Source: Sipunculus nudus (lineage: Eukaryota; Annelida; Sipuncula; Golfingiida; Sipunculidae). Taken from it: a stretch of 64,000 nt of DNA. Position 1 is the stretch's first letter. Every line of letters begins with the position of its first letter. Below are positions 1-13,073 of the stretch, piece by piece. Made by a program: the position numbers and the translations under genes. The notes below the pieces were generated by a model. That model had not been told where the DNA came from, ran no database searches, and saw only the letters and a program-made list of their open reading frames with translations. The stretch covers positions 69,776,929-69,840,928 of the forward strand of contig CM049312.1 of NCBI GenBank assembly GCA_026874595.1, given 5' to 3'.

Positions 1-57
1 TGAGGATATACTTTCATCAAGGATTGATTTTGTTTATCTATTGATATTGCTTAGCAA

Positions 58-65
58 TATTCTTC

Positions 66-106
<41 letters not shown>

Positions 107-109
107 TTC

Positions 110-158
<49 letters not shown>

Positions 159-160
159 TA
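58..160. repeat. TA-dinucleotide microsatellite, duplicated unit
   Basis: Two long (TA)n tracts are each introduced by TATTCTTCTGTGTG followed by (TG)/(TA) repeats. The whole block is therefore a duplicated compound microsatellite. Length is likely polymorphic. Confidence 0.9.
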
Positions 161-559
161 TTATGTTCATTTTTTTTTTATTTTCATATATAGTACAAAC
201 CGAACATAAATTACTTATAAAGGTTCCCATCACCAGAATGTATTAAATTCATGATTATGAACAGTACAGTATATATTTATATACAAGTTGCAGCTTGTTC
301 AAGGTCTATTTGTTCAACATCTATTTATTTGACCTGCAAACATCCTTATCAACTTGCTTAGTTAAATTAATAAGATTTTATTGTCTTGTACACAGAACTG
401 GACAGAAGAAAAGAGCAGATGTAATAAAATAATCTTAAATCCTTATAATACACATGTGAATGTTGTTATCGTAACAGTCAGGTGTAATAAAACAAAGGAA
501 AAGCATCCAGTGTGAGGATGCAAACCCTAGACTGTGAAATGGTACCCGGTAATGTTATT

Positions 560-1781
560 GTATCGCCAGACAGTCTGGAGATACTATGGTTTAGGCACAG
601 TTGCGCCGATGCCGCCGCCGCAGAGATTTCTTTTGGACACAATAACTAAAAATATATTTCAAGGATCTTTTTCAAACTTGACACATTTATAGATATAGGT
701 GAGAGGACGAAGCCTATTTAGAATGGGGTCATGACCTCAACTAGGAGAGTGACCTTGACCTTGAATAGATCCATTTTTGGGGAAAATCACACAGATTCTT
801 AAATATCTCAAGAAATCTTTCATGGATTTATCCAAAAATCAAGTTGGACAAAGATCTTGGATAGTGATGTCATGTACCGGAAACTGGTGGTGCCACCTAG
901 TATCCTTTTCTTGTTTTTGTGCCGTTTAATACCCCCATCATTGCCACTTGACAGTACTTTTAGCATCACAAGTCAAAACTGATTGACAGATTTCTTTAAT
1001 ATTATGCATGTACATAGGTATGGGTTATGGGATGATGTATATTAAAATTGGGGTCATGACCTTTCCTTTGAGAGTGGCTTTGACCTTGAATATTACCATA
1101 TATGGTGAAAATCACATAAAATCATGAATATCTTAAAAAGGGACGCATGGATTGGTCCAAAAATCAAGTTGACGGAAGATCTTGGATAGTTTTGTCTTTT
1201 GCAGAAGATAGGTGGCGCCACCTGTTGTCCTTTTCTTGTTTTTTTATGCCTTTGAATACCCCATCATTGCCACTTGACAGTATATACTGTGAGCATTATA
1301 AGTCAAACAGTAATGGACAGATTTCTTTCATGTTATGCATGTATATAGATATGGTTTATGGAATGAGGTATATTTAATTTTAAATTTAATTTTAAAATTT
1401 AATTTAATTTAAATTATTTTTTTTTTAAATTTAATTTTTTTTTTCAAAATGTTGGATATTTTGGAATGCAGTTTATTGATTTGGGGTCATGACCATGACT
1501 ATGAGAGTGACCTTGACCTTGAATATTCCCATATTTGGTGAAAAACATAAAATCATGAATATCTTAAAAAGGGCCACTTGACAGCACTGTGAGCATTATA
1601 AGTCAAAAACCCAAAGGATCAATTGTCCTTCCCAGTCTAAAATATTCCTATATTTTTGTACAAATGTTTCTCACATTCATTGCTAAAATACAAATACATC
1701 ACATTATATCAACAAAATACCACAAAACCTCATTTGTCTGGCGATACTAAGGCACCAGCGGTGCCAAGAAATGTCTAGTTT
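560..1781 (+). mobile_element. Helitron-like non-autonomous element (family Z) with ~330-bp internal repeats
   Basis: A 10-bp inverted repeat, TATCGCCAGA (560-569) and TCTGGCGATA (1737-1746), brackets the block. It is followed by a perfect hairpin (GGCACC, loop AGC, GGTGCC, about 1751-1765) and the end CTAGTTT at 1775-1781. Inside, a unit starting TGGGGTCATGACC recurs at about 724, 1050 and 1484. The first two units are about 326 bp apart. The third is displaced by an AT-only low-complexity insertion at about 1371-1446. Units carry GTGACCTTGACCTTGAA and a GGTGGYGCCACCT motif. The exact 5' end is uncertain. No coding capacity is seen. Confidence 0.6.
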
Positions 1782-2669
1782 AACCTATATATTGTTGCTT
1801 TAAACAAAATTTTTATCATTCAATACTTGTCTTAAAATAGTGCTACAGGCCTGCCAAATCACTCTTTTTATTTTTCTCAGAGTCACTATTTTTAAGGATT
1901 TCCAAAAAATTATGCTAATTACTCTTTTTTTCATTCTTTTTTCTGCAACCCCCTTTTTATTTTCTTTTTTTCTGTGAAAGAATTATATATTATTTCTCTC
2001 CTGCTTTAACAGTCCAGTTAAAACAAGAATGGGGCATTTTGCAATTTTTTATGTGCCAAGGTCCAGCATGTGTCACAAATTGTGTGTAGAAAATGCCCTA
2101 TCTTTTATGCAGGGTGATGTGCACCATTTATGTTTCTGACTTTATGCGAAGCACATCTTTATTCAGTTTGTGATATAAAATGGGGAATTGATAATAATAT
2201 AATTTTTTTCACTCTTTTTTACAAAGAAGTCTACCCTTTTCTTCCAGAGCATGTACTCCTTTTTTTCCCATTCATTTACATTTTACAGGCCTGTGGCGTA
2301 TGTGAACTTACTCAACTACTTACACCTGTCAAGAAACAGAACTTGCCTTTGAAGTCAGTGTAATCATTGATGTCATGTCACATAATTGTGCTTCATTAAT
2401 GGACTCATAATTACATGATTTAACCCTAGTGGTTAGAAATATGTTACCAAGCCCCATAAAACGCCCATCGAGGGTTGGGATGCTGGGATTTGTACCAATG
2501 TTTAATTACCTGGTGATACAATACTGACCTATATGTCAAATTTCAATTAAATCCACCTAACCACTCTTCAGACATCTTGCAGGTACACACACACATGTAC
2601 ACACACACAGCATTCACTTAAAACAACAACCCTCGCATCATGCAGGGTAAATAATTAAATATTTTTTAT

Positions 2670-2686
2670 GGGGTGGGGGGGGGGGG
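2670..2686. repeat. poly-G tract
   Basis: A G-rich homopolymer run (12 consecutive G plus flanking G) in AT-rich intron. It could be length-variable or a sequencing weak point. Confidence 0.85.
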
Positions 2687-5600
2687 ATTTTAATACTAAA
2701 ATACTATCATATTATAAAATACTATAATTTTAATACTAAATTATACTATATATAATATGGAGCTCTCTCTTAATTACAAATATATACATCAACAGTTAAA
2801 TAACTGTAATAACATATGAATGCTCTAGCAGAGGTTTTGTGGCTGCAGAACAGACTATAAAATGGACAGAGTGGCACTAATGTTATTACAGGTCTGTGTG
2901 TGATATCTGCTTGTTAGTGGTCTCCTTAACAAGTGTTAGTCCGAGGAGCCATAATTCTGAATGAGGAGGGAGGATTCAGACTATTTTGTCATGTAAGCGC
3001 GTCGTGGGTGGGCAGTACGCGGAGAAGTGATGACCATCTAGGGGCACGTAAATGTCAGGACTCTTCCGGTACTTTCCTGGTGTTGAGACATAAACTTCTT
3101 AGTCTAGCCAGTGCCAAGCTGAGATTTTGATAGAAAATCAGCGTTAAAAGAAATACAGTCCATGGCAGTTTTTACCCCCAGACCCTTTGATGTTGCTGCT
3201 TTCTCTGTGTTATTCATGCTAAACATAATAAAGATCACATATATTTATGTATATCAAAAAGGTTAATATTTCTGACCTTAGATGGCAAAGTGTTAATTCC
3301 TAGTATTATTTTAGGAAATCTCTACAATCAAATTGTACTAAGATTTTTTTGGGAGAATTTTCTATCATTTATTGTGTATGACCATAATTACATTAGTATG
3401 ATCATCTAGCCTCATAACCTATGTTATATTAAAGAACATTTACTAAAAACAGCTGCAGCTGGAACTTGACAAAAATAGATTAAAGATACAAACATCATTT
3501 CAATGTTTCATAAGACTTTTTAAGATTTAATATTTACACATGCCCTGAATTTAGAATTTACCAAATCTTCTTTTTCATAAGATTTGAAAATACTGTAATT
3601 GGGAGTCCAGATTTATATAATGCCTTAAAAATAAATTAAAACCATTCGGGAAATATTGTCTTTTGCCTGAGAGGTTCAGATAATGGTACAACTTTTTGGT
3701 CATATCACGGTATGCTTGGCTAAGACAAAGATAAGTGGCCATCACAGTGGGTTGTCAGATTTACATAATGTATGAATAGCTGGCATTTTACTGTACTTGT
3801 ACTGCCAAAATCATTATGTACATGATTACATAAATATGTAAATTAAGCTTATATTGGGCATGTCTAATTGCAAACCAAAGTTTTCCATTTTAGTTTGCCT
3901 ACATAATTGCATATTTATCCAAGATGAAACATTGAAATGTGCTATACACAAAATGGAATGACAACAAATTATCACAGAGATTTCTTCTGGAAGCTGAGGT
4001 GTGAAGGCAGATATCCAGTTAGATTTTGATGCAAATTGCTCTTGGAGGATCAAAGTGTGTGCAGAGCCTGGCGAATTAAAAAAACCTCATCAGCATTACA
4101 TTTTGAAAACCAGTGTGTTTATAACCACATGATGACTGCCACAACAACTTTATTTTCACGACGCATGCTGTTTTTACCTGTCACAAACTGATTTGATGAT
4201 AATTAGCCCTCAGCAGAACTGGGATTTATTTACTGTTTACTGGGCCCTGCCATTGAGCTTTCAGCCTGATGTTGGTTCATTAATGTTCCTGAGCAGTGTT
4301 TTTGTTGAAGTGTTATGGAGCGTCTGTTTATTGCTGGTATAACATGGTACTAAAATGGATTGTATCCATATCGAAAGTAAATGAAATTGTTGTCCATGAA
4401 AGAAATGAATATCCTATATTGGCTAAATGGAGTGAAATAGCAAAACGTGACTTAGATAAAACTTGGCTTTAATAGTTGTAAAAGCATTGGACTGTGAATG
4501 TCCCTGGTTCCAACCCTCATCTGTCCCTCAACGGCAAATTTATTATTTGATGTAACATGGTTAGAACTCCAGTTTGCTTGTTCAATTTTCCACTATTATC
4601 ATTCCTTGGTACTTCAATGAAACACTGTTCTTTTTGCCTATTGTATAATTTTCTCATATTGACTACAAAGTCAAAAGTGTGGTAACTGAAAAAAATACTA
4701 TGGTTGGGTTAATATTTGAAAGGTGGAAATTTTGTTAATTCTTCATTTTGAACATTTCGTAAGGGTTTCATTTTGGCCAATGCAGTAGAACCTATAAAAT
4801 CTAAGTACAGCAGTATTTGTATAAATTTTATATTTAGAATAACTCCTACAATACCTTACTAATTTCTGGTTCAGGCACCAAACTTGTGTCACAGATGATA
4901 TATCCCCTGTGATTAGGGTGTGTTTTACAATAATTAATGTATGTATGTATAGGCCAGTTAGATGCCCTGTACAGATTAGGTTGTTGATTAGGATGTTTCC
5001 AGGGGTGTGATAACTAATCTGTTTGAGAAGATGTATCATCCCTGATTATTCCACTTAGTTCAGGGAGCATTTTATTCTTGAGGGGTTTCACATTCGCAAA
5101 ATTGAAACACTAGCAAATAAAAAAGGCAACCACAGTATGCAGAAAAGTGGGGAACTGCAGAAAAAATCTTTGGAAATGGGCAGATAATGCTGAAAACATC
5201 TTCAGGGTTAGGGTTTTGGGACTTTTCCCAAGAATTCTACAAATCTTTGGGAAAAATGCCACAATCCTATACTCTACAGGTGTTTACAAATGAGAATATC
5301 TGTGGAAAGTTGCCAGTTCCATGGAAAATCTGTGGCATGATCAAAATGAGTCATAAATATTAACTCAGGACTAAATTACTATTTAGGCATGTGATAACGA
5401 AAGGCAACTGTTTGATCTGATTAGAACATGGTGAGTGGTCTGGAGTAATAAAAATACATGCCATTAATTTTGGATGTACCCTTGGGGTTAAGGGGTTGGA
5501 CTTGCAGAGCCTGAAAGAGAAAAATGAAATTTCAGTAGAAATTCAGACATTCACTGTAATGTCTAAAAGGTGCTCATTTTGATGATTTACGTTTCGAGTA

Positions 5601-6210
5601 AATCTGGATATTGAACAGCCCATTCTGGAACAAAATGTATTGCAATACTGTTAAGCTGATATGCAATACATATGGATGATACACTTCATCTTTGTTTGTG
5701 GATCATTTTCTGAATAAAAGCTCAGAGCATTAAGTGTTTCTTGTTTCTTGTTATTTAACAAATAAAAGAGCTGTTTTTTATTAATACAAAAAAGACTCCT
5801 AGACCAATTACAATTGAAATGAACCTCAGGATGTTATCTATGTGAGTGGTGAAGCAGGGACTTGTTTCACTCTTTTCTGTATGGTATTTTTATTTCTACA
5901 AGATATATGCGTAACACTTTCTTTGAATTAACTGAAACTTAACATGCATAAATTTCCTACAGGCGACAGTGGGCAGTTCTCATGATCAATGTTTTAGCCT
6001 TTACCAAGGAGCTATGTTTTCAGCAACGTCTCAATACAAATGACTTGTTTTGATACACAGTGAGCATTCATATCCGCTCGTTTGACTGAATATCATCAAA
6101 ATCTGTCTATACTCATTACACAGCGGTTATACACTGCAGTCATTCCAGATCTCCTTCACGTTTAAACTGCAGCTTAATTTAGCAAGTTTCTTTGGTTTAA
6201 ATATACATGG

Positions 6211-6365
6211 GGGCTGGCACAGGGCCATGAATCAGACCAATGAGAGCAAGGTGTCGCAGGTTTAATGCTTGGAGTTGGATGCACAATGTGTACTAAACTC
6301 TTATTGGTCTTATCACAACTCTTTGCTCTGTGCAAGCCCTGGTGGTGAAACCTGGAGAACCTTGC
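6211..6365. mobile_element. small inverted-repeat element (family W), copy 1
   Basis: This segment is recognisably related to 48396-48606. Both contain ATCAGACCAATGA followed about 40-60 bp later by its inverted counterpart, and both end with a GGTGGT..AACCT stretch. The copy here ends in AACCTGGAGAACCTTG, whose reverse complement matches the left end of the other copy, implying terminal inverted repeats. It lies only about 190 bp before the coding exon at 6559. It is probably a MITE; a SINE is less likely. No protein is encoded. Confidence 0.45.
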
Positions 6366-6558
6366 TGTACAATGCAGCAGTTAAAGTGAAGGAGATACAG
6401 AATGACTGCAGGGTACACTGCTGTGTGAGGAGAACAAGTCTGTTGAATTGACCTCAAGTCTGAGAGGCCATCCCATTATAGTCTGAATTCAAATCAAGAG
6501 TCAGAAACAGTTGTTGTAAATTTATACAGATCTCCATGTTTTTATTTTATATTTACAG

Positions 6559-6726
6559 GAGTAAGGAAACTCACCAGCTGGCTGAAGCCAACCAACAGAA
6601 GAACCAGATGCTTCGAGATGCCTTTGGAATTAGTGAATATTACGTTGATGGCAGTTCGTTTGATCCTAATCGTAAAGCTAAAGAGGAGGCTGCCCAGGCT
6701 ACTGCCATGGCTCAGAAAAAATACAA
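6559..6726 (+). CDS. SRRM2: SRRM2 orthologue, exon encoding post-cwf21 conserved segment
   Basis: SRRM2 is an SR-related protein of the spliceosome, nuclear and enriched in speckles, whose N-terminus (Cwc21 in yeast) sits near the catalytic core. This 168-bp exon encodes 56 codons including ETHQLAEANQQKN, AFGIS.YYVDGSSFDPNRKA. I match this to vertebrate SRRM2 just after its cwf21 domain (ETHQLAE..KKN, AFGIS.SYVDGSSFDP). The acceptor is ATTTACAG and the donor AA|GTAAGT. Translation enters with the third base of a codon and leaves after two bases (phase 2 at both ends). An in-frame TAA immediately follows the donor, so splicing is required. The cwf21 domain itself must be encoded by exons left of the window. 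Identity is by recognition of the protein, not by a search. Confidence 0.93.
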
Positions 6727-7096
6727 GTAAGTCACTGGTTGTAGCTTTATGCCAAATAGGTGTTAGGATGTTGTAGACATTGTATTCAGGGAGAAGTGGA
6801 AGGGGGGTCCAGTCACTGGCATTCTACCACAAGTTTGATGATCACCAGCAAACATTTGTATAAAAGAAACAGGCCCTTTACTCAGATGAGTGGCCCGCTG
6901 GTACTTAGTGGGGCCTGGATGGTCTGTTGAGTAGTAGAACACTCAGGGCTCTCTGCTGATACTAGGAGTAGCTATGAGAGTTGGTCGTTGTGGCCTGTAC
7001 AAGTTTGGTGGTTTTCCCTGGGCCCTCTGGTTTCCTTCATGCCTGAAGACTTCCAAACACCACCATCTGAGCCATAGAGAGTGCCTTGCAGTAGTT

Positions 7097-7620
7097 ATTA
7101 TTATATGCCTGTCATATGAAGGAAGTATTATGGTATACCCACTGTCCCGTCTGTTAACTTTTAGTGTAGCCGCAAAAACTTACCAGAGTTTTGATGGATT
7201 TTCACAAAACTCACCATAACTACTTATCAACAGATCATGTCGCCCGAGTTCAATTGTGGGCAACATCAACGCATATTTAATAAGGTCACGGGTCACTAGA
7301 CTACTTTTTTGGTGTCACCACGATAACTTATGAAGGATTTTGATAAAACTCATCAGAAATATTGATCAATAAAATATCTCACCTAAGTTTGATTTCCAGC
7401 AAAATCCTTGCATATTTAATGAGATCAGAGGTCACCTGCAATTTGGAGGCACCTTGGTGACTTACCAAAAAATCCTATGGATTTCCACGAAACTTGTTAT
7501 ACATATTTACCAATAGAGTTTCTCACCTGAATTACCTTCTCATAAAAATTCATGCATATTTAATGAGGTCTGAGGTCATCAGATACACAGACATATTATG
7601 TCATTAACGGTGCTCTTGTT
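7097..7620 (+). mobile_element. Helitron-like element (family Q), copy 1
   Basis: The left end reads TATATGCCTGTCATATGA..GGTATACCCACTGTCC. The right end has a perfect hairpin (GACAT, loop ATT, ATGTC at 7590-7602) followed by CTCTTGTT ending at 7620. Inside, a unit of roughly 120 bp recurs in diverged form (..CATATTTAATGAGGTC.GAGGTCA..). A second, 3'-truncated copy is at 31944-32403 with the same head. No open reading frame of note. Confidence 0.55.
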
Positions 7621-9722
7621 ATATCTAGTTGTACAATCTATGGAAAATAAATAAGTTTAAGTTTTAAGTGTTTCAGGAACTGTGACACTAAACTATGCTT
7701 ATATTTAAAAGGAGATTGGTGGCTCCTCTTTCCCAGCTAAGTCTTCTTTATAATTGCAACTCAATAAATATTGGTCTTTCTTATTGGTACACAGTGATGC
7801 TCAGCAAATAGATTGAAAGTTGTAATGGGCTGTTTTCAATAAATCAGGAAGTCCAAGGATTGGATTTAGTCTGAACTATTATTATATAATAACTGTGTTT
7901 AACAAATCATTAGGTTGGCATGATATGATATGTGTTCATATCTGTTTGTCTTTTACCCATATTTGTCTTAACAATATGTCCAAAGTTCTCAATGAATTTA
8001 AATTAAATTTTCCTGAAGGTTGGGACATTTGGTAAGGAACATTTACTAAAATGTTGTTGGAATCCATGGAAATTTGGGACAGATCCGGAGCTGGATTGTC
8101 AGCAGATGTTGGATGATGTTGTTCTGGGTGCTGTTTAGTTTATAATAGTTCCATACCAGGTTTACTTCTTAACCAAACAGCTGGATTTGGAAAACTAAAG
8201 ATTTTAATTGCACATAAACATTTGTGATATTGTTTAATATGTCACACCATCAGGTCATTTTGGCTAATTCGAAAAAGTTTCTCCGCATAACCATCCAAGC
8301 ACACTGACTTTCTGCCACCAGTTCACCTGTTTTATTCATTAAGAAATTCCTTATCAGTCTAAAACAAGTTGTTCACAGTGATAATTAAAAATATTAAAAA
8401 TTGTGTGATTTTAAAAAATATAATCATTCATGCTGTTTACTGAGAAAGTGAAGAACAATTATTTCTTACTGTATTTAAAAGAACATAACTTAGAAAAAGT
8501 AAGAAATGCTTACTTGATATATATGTTGCTGCTATTATTGAATCTTTGATCTTTTTCTGTCATATTTTCACCCTGCTCATGCTTAAATCAAGGTGAAGCC
8601 CAAATAGAAGAGGCAGGAAGGCTCCATCAAAATACTGACTCATAAAAAATCATATTCTAATAGGAGATGCATATTCTGTTGAGAAATTTACAGCATGTCT
8701 TTTTACCACAATTCTGACCAGAGTAAAATTAAACCTAAATACCACACCCAGTTAGTTTCATAAGAGCACTTGCATAAAAGCTCTTTGATTTCTTGCAGAA
8801 TAAAAAAAATACCTACCAGTAAATCACATCTTTTTTTTAGAGGCACTGGAGCTGCTGACTTTTTTTTACCCCTATTAAAGGTTATGTCCCAACAGCAAAT
8901 CAGAACAAGCCAAACCATTTACACGATGGGAGTGGGTTCAGGTGTAATGACCTCTATGAATATTGATAGGAGACTGAACTAAATGATTTACTGATTTTAA
9001 TGGTCAGGAATGTCCCCCATGCTTGTTTTAACGCTGTAAATCTGTTAACTTGGGAGCACAGATGTTCTGTATGCTGTTTTATTATGAGTAGTGTCTAGTG
9101 ACATGATGGATGGCAAAAAAAAAAAAAACTCATTGCACTGTTCTTGTGTGCCTAAAGGACCCTGCTTCAATGGTTTGAGTACATCGTTCATATTCTTTAA
9201 ACTGGGAATGCAATAAGTTCAGGAATATGTTTGGGTGTAATAAGAACCACATAACTTCGAAAGCCCATCTTAAAGTCATTTATCATAATGTTTGATCTTA
9301 AAGTATATTAAATTTTTAACCCAGTCTTTATAAGAAAGTTTTAACATAGAAAGAGAGAGCACTTGGACTTTAAATAAAGGCCTCCAAGTTGGTAAAAACA
9401 GCGGGCGTGACCATTGCTTCCCTTAAATTTGTTCGTCAGCTATATGTCATAATCCTAGTATTATTGGAAATTTACCCAAGGTATTTAGTTAAATTATGTC
9501 ACAATATTAAAGTGATGTTAGTGTGCATTCCATTGATGATAGCATATATTGTCACTCTGTGTGTAACATGTAGGAAAGATTTGTTGCCATTTCATGGAAT
9601 AGCGACACTTCAGTTTCGGACACAAACACATGGTGCGTCACAGTGGTGAGCCTGTGAAAGACATTGCCAGTGCCCCAGCGACCAGGCAAGTCAGGCTTCA
9701 TCATACCTAGGTGTGAGGTTTC

Positions 9723-10226
9723 TTAAAGGGACATAATCAGGAACAATATAATGCCTATTATTTCACACTATTAGTTCAGTTTTGCTTTATACAAAAGTAT
9801 CGGAGCAAAACCATTGAACCACACAGTCTCATTTCCCTGCATACGACTGTTTTACACCTCGTTATAGCCCTGCGTGTTGATAAACACAGTCTGTTTACCA
9901 TAACAAGGCCACATGACCGGAGGTTCGATTAAGAGGAGCAACACTTGGTGTTTCAGCTAGCGGGAACATGTATAACATTTTTTTGCAAAGTCAGTCAGGG
10001 CATCTCCTGATTGGCACGTGTTGTGGCTCCGGGAAGCACACGGTCCGAAGCACTATGTTTATGTTTACACCTGCGATCGCGCCCAGTTCACTGTTTTTAA
10101 CACTTGTTTACAGGAGTAAGCAAACGGTTTCAATGCAATATGTTGGCAGGTACAGATTTATTTTAAAGGGAAGAAGCTGTTTTTGTGTTAACTCAACATG
10201 CTTTATGGGTGATTGGGCCCATTTAA
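9723..10226. mobile_element. MITE flanked by TTAA (piggyBac-like signature), copy 1
   Basis: TTAA at 9723-9726 is followed by AGGGACATAATCAGG. The other end is GGTGATTGGGCCCAT before TTAA (10223-10226). The ends are imperfect inverted repeats. A second copy at 32646-33090 shares the order TTTGCTTTATACAAA, GTTTACCATAACAAGG, AGCAAACGGTTTCAA-like and AACTCAACATGCTTTAT. TTAA target duplication is characteristic of piggyBac-type transposition, so this is inferred to be a non-autonomous derivative. It has a 93-codon frame but no transposase similarity. Confidence 0.55.
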
Positions 10227-11663
10227 TCAGGTTTGCAAATAACAGCTGACCTACCATGAAACAGGAATGCTCTCTCCTTCTCTGCTAAACCTTCTTCATC
10301 TTTTTAGCAAACCTGTGAGCTTATGTGAAGGTGTGGCGTCGTCCGGCGTCTGTCGTCCGGCGTCTGTACCTTAACCTATACTATCTTGAAAACGGCAAGA
10401 GTTAGCATCACGAAACATATGCAAAAAATTAGTCATCTAAAAAACTATCAGATTTTGCTTATTTGTTGGCTAATTGCATTTTCTTGGATTTTATAGGGAA
10501 AGAGCTGAAAAAGCTTTAAAAATCTTCTTCTCCGAAACTGTTCAGCCAAATTGTCCAATGTTTCAGAGAAATGATTCCTGGAACAATCTCTCAAGTTTGT
10601 TCAATTGGTTTAAGTTCGGTGATTTTTGGCCGAGTTACAGGAAGTTGAACTTAGTCATCTGTACAAAAAAGCATACTAAAATTACAATCTCAGAAATGGC
10701 TGGAGCTATCATTACCAAATTTAATGCCAAAGTTGGTCACATGAGTCATATCAGAAATTGAGGTATTGGTGGCCTTTTTTGTACGGGGGTCATCAGTACC
10801 TGTATCATACTGACTGCTACAATAAACTTCTTCTCTGAAACCATATGGCCAAATTGTTAAATATCGCACATAAATGATCCTAGGGTAGTGCTTTCTGAAG
10901 TTTGTTCAAATCGTCTCAGTTCAGTGACTTTTGGCTGAGTTATGGGAAGCTGAATTTAGTCATATGCCATAACAGCCCATTTTAGCTCAGTGGCTACAAA
11001 GAACTTCTTCTCAAAAACCATTGGGCCAATTTCTTAAATCTCACACATTAATTATCCTTAAATGTTGATAATTCAAGTTTGTTCAAATGGTTTTGGTTCA
11101 GTAATTTTTGGCTGAGTTATGGGAAGCTTAACTTAGCCATTTTGCTGTATTTTCCCATATGAGTTATAAACCTGCAAAACGTTTTTTGACTGACTCCACT
11201 GAGGCCAATTTGTTTAATATTTTACAGGTATAATCTCCTGAATAATTCTTATAATAATTGTCTTTTATGGTTCCATAGAATGAATTTTGGCTGAATTATA
11301 AAGATTGAATTGAATCATTTTACCATATATGTTAGCTGTGTGAAGCAGATACATCTAGCCTGGCACCAGTTTATCAGCATCCGTTACATCATGCCTCTTG
11401 ACATTTAGATTTCAGGTTATCTATGTTTAATATTGACAAGAATGTTTTTTAAAAGCTTTTAAAAAATGTAGATTTATGATTTTAGATATTCCTCATGCCA
11501 GCCAATGTTTACAATCACAGGTATACAGCTCTCTGTGGGTATATAAAGACGGCTGTACATGGATTATAAACAATTGGTATCCATACTCAACTTTATTCAA
11601 GATTTTGCCATTAGTGAGATGTATCTGTATTATAATTTTGCATTCAGTATGCATCTGTAGTAA

Positions 11664-11700
11664 TTTTTAGCAAACCTGTGAGCTAATGCGATGGTTTGGC
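11664..11700 (+). mobile_element. second R-family 5' head
   Basis: TTTTTAGCAAACCTGTGAGC recurs here exactly as at 10301, followed by related sequence (CGAAAAC..CTGGAGCTAG.ATC). Only one R-type tail (about 18003) is visible for two heads, so the boundary of each copy is unresolved. Confidence 0.6.
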
Positions 11701-12344
11701 ATCATCTGTCGTCATCATTAACCCATACTATTTCGAAAACAACTGGAGCTAGTATCATGAAATTTAATGCAAAAATTAGTCATCTGAAAAACTCTGCATT
11801 TTCTTAGATTTTATAGAGAAAAAGCTAAAAAACCTTTAAAAATATTCTCCTCTGAAACAGTCAAGCTAAATTGTTCAATATTTCACAGAAATAATCTTTT
11901 ATACCATGTCTCTCAAGTTTGTTCGAATGGTTCAAGTTCGGTGAATTTTGGCCGAGTTACAGGTTACTAAGTTAAACTTAGCTAACTGTCCAAAAAAGCA
12001 TACTAAAATGACAATCTCAGAAACGGCCAGAGCTATCATCACCAAATTTTATGCCAGTGTTGGTCACATGAGTCATATATGAAATTCATGTATTGGTGGC
12101 GCCACCTGCATTGACCTTTTTTTTACGGGGGTCATTGGTCATCTGTACATTAACCCATAAGTTCTCAGGAATAGCAGGAGCTACCATCCCCAGATTTTAT
12201 GCATTTATCTGTCACATATCAAATTTTGTGGGATTCAGCTTATTTTTATGCCCCCGCCACAAAGTATGCCCCCGCCACAAAGTGGCCGGGGCATATAGTT
12301 TTACCCATGTCCGTCCTTCCGTCATTCCGAAATCAAACAGTTGT

Positions 12345-13073
12345 ACAGACTTTTTTTCACAATGCCCGTAGATATTGGCCTGATTTTTGGTGTGTGGGCA
12401 GATAATGACCAGTTACAGATCGAGTTCTCGTTTCGTCCCGGTTGACCTATTTTTGACCATTTTACAGCTCCTAAACTTAGAAAATTTCATGAAAAATAGA
12501 AATTTTCATGACAAATATACATGTACGGACTTTTTTTTTGCAATGCCTGCAGATATTGGCCTGATTTTTGGTGTGTGGGCAGATAATGACCAGTTACAGA
12601 TTTAGTTCGCATTTCGTCCCGGTTGACCTACTTTTGACCGTTTTACGGCTCCTAAACTTAGAAAATTTCATGAAAAATAGAAATTTTCATGACAAATACA
12701 CATGTACAGACTTTTTTTTTGCAATGCCTGCAGATATTGGCCTGATTTTTGATGTGTGGGCAGATAATGACCAGTTACAGATTTAGTTCGGGTTTTGTCC
12801 CAGTTGACCTTCTTTTGACCATTTTACAGCTCCTAAACTTAGAAAATTTCATGAAAAATAGAAATTTTCATGATAAATACACATGTACGGACTTTTTTTC
12901 GCAATGCCTGCAGATTTTGGCCTGATTTTTGGTGTGTGGGCAGATAATGACCAGTTACAGATTTAGTTCGTGTTTCGACCCAGTTGACCTACTTTTGACG
13001 TTTTAACGGCTCCTAAATTTAGAAAAATTCATGAAAAATAGAAATTTTCATGACAAATACACATGTACAGCCG
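12345..13073 (+). repeat. 181-bp tandem repeat core of element M, left block
   Basis: GACTTTTTTT..CAATGCC recurs at 12348, 12528, 12709 and 12890, a period of 180-181 bp. Each unit contains GCAGATATTGGCCTGATTTT, GACCAGTTACAGAT and the self-complementary-looking GAAAATTTCATG / GAAATTTTCATG. Short reading frames of 72 codons here are by-products of the repeat. The array is cut at 13073 and two further diverged units continue at 16071. Confidence 0.85.

Larger units (their letters stand above)
1..6558 (+). other. 3' part of an SRRM2 intron (upstream of first visible exon)
   Basis: No coding segment resembling the SRRM2 N-terminus or cwf21 domain is seen here, so this is read as the end of a long intron whose 5' exon lies left of the window. 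It holds a TA microsatellite near the start, a Helitron-like repeat at 560-1781, a G-run at 2670-2686 and a small inverted-repeat element at 6211-6365. Between about 1800 and 6200 I see unremarkable AT-rich sequence. The stretch 2925-3130 is somewhat GC-richer with a 65-codon reading frame, which I do not believe is coding. The intron ends with a normal acceptor (ATTTACAG) at 6558. Confidence 0.7.

Noticed and set aside
2933-3130. 65-codon frame in a GC-richer patch, considered as a missing upstream SRRM2 exon
   Set aside because: It has no resemblance to the SRRM2 N-terminus or cwf21 domain.
12387-12786. Two consecutive 72-codon frames with near-identical protein
   Set aside because: They are the 181-bp tandem repeat read in one frame. 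The unit is not a multiple of three and stops recur, so no protein is encoded.
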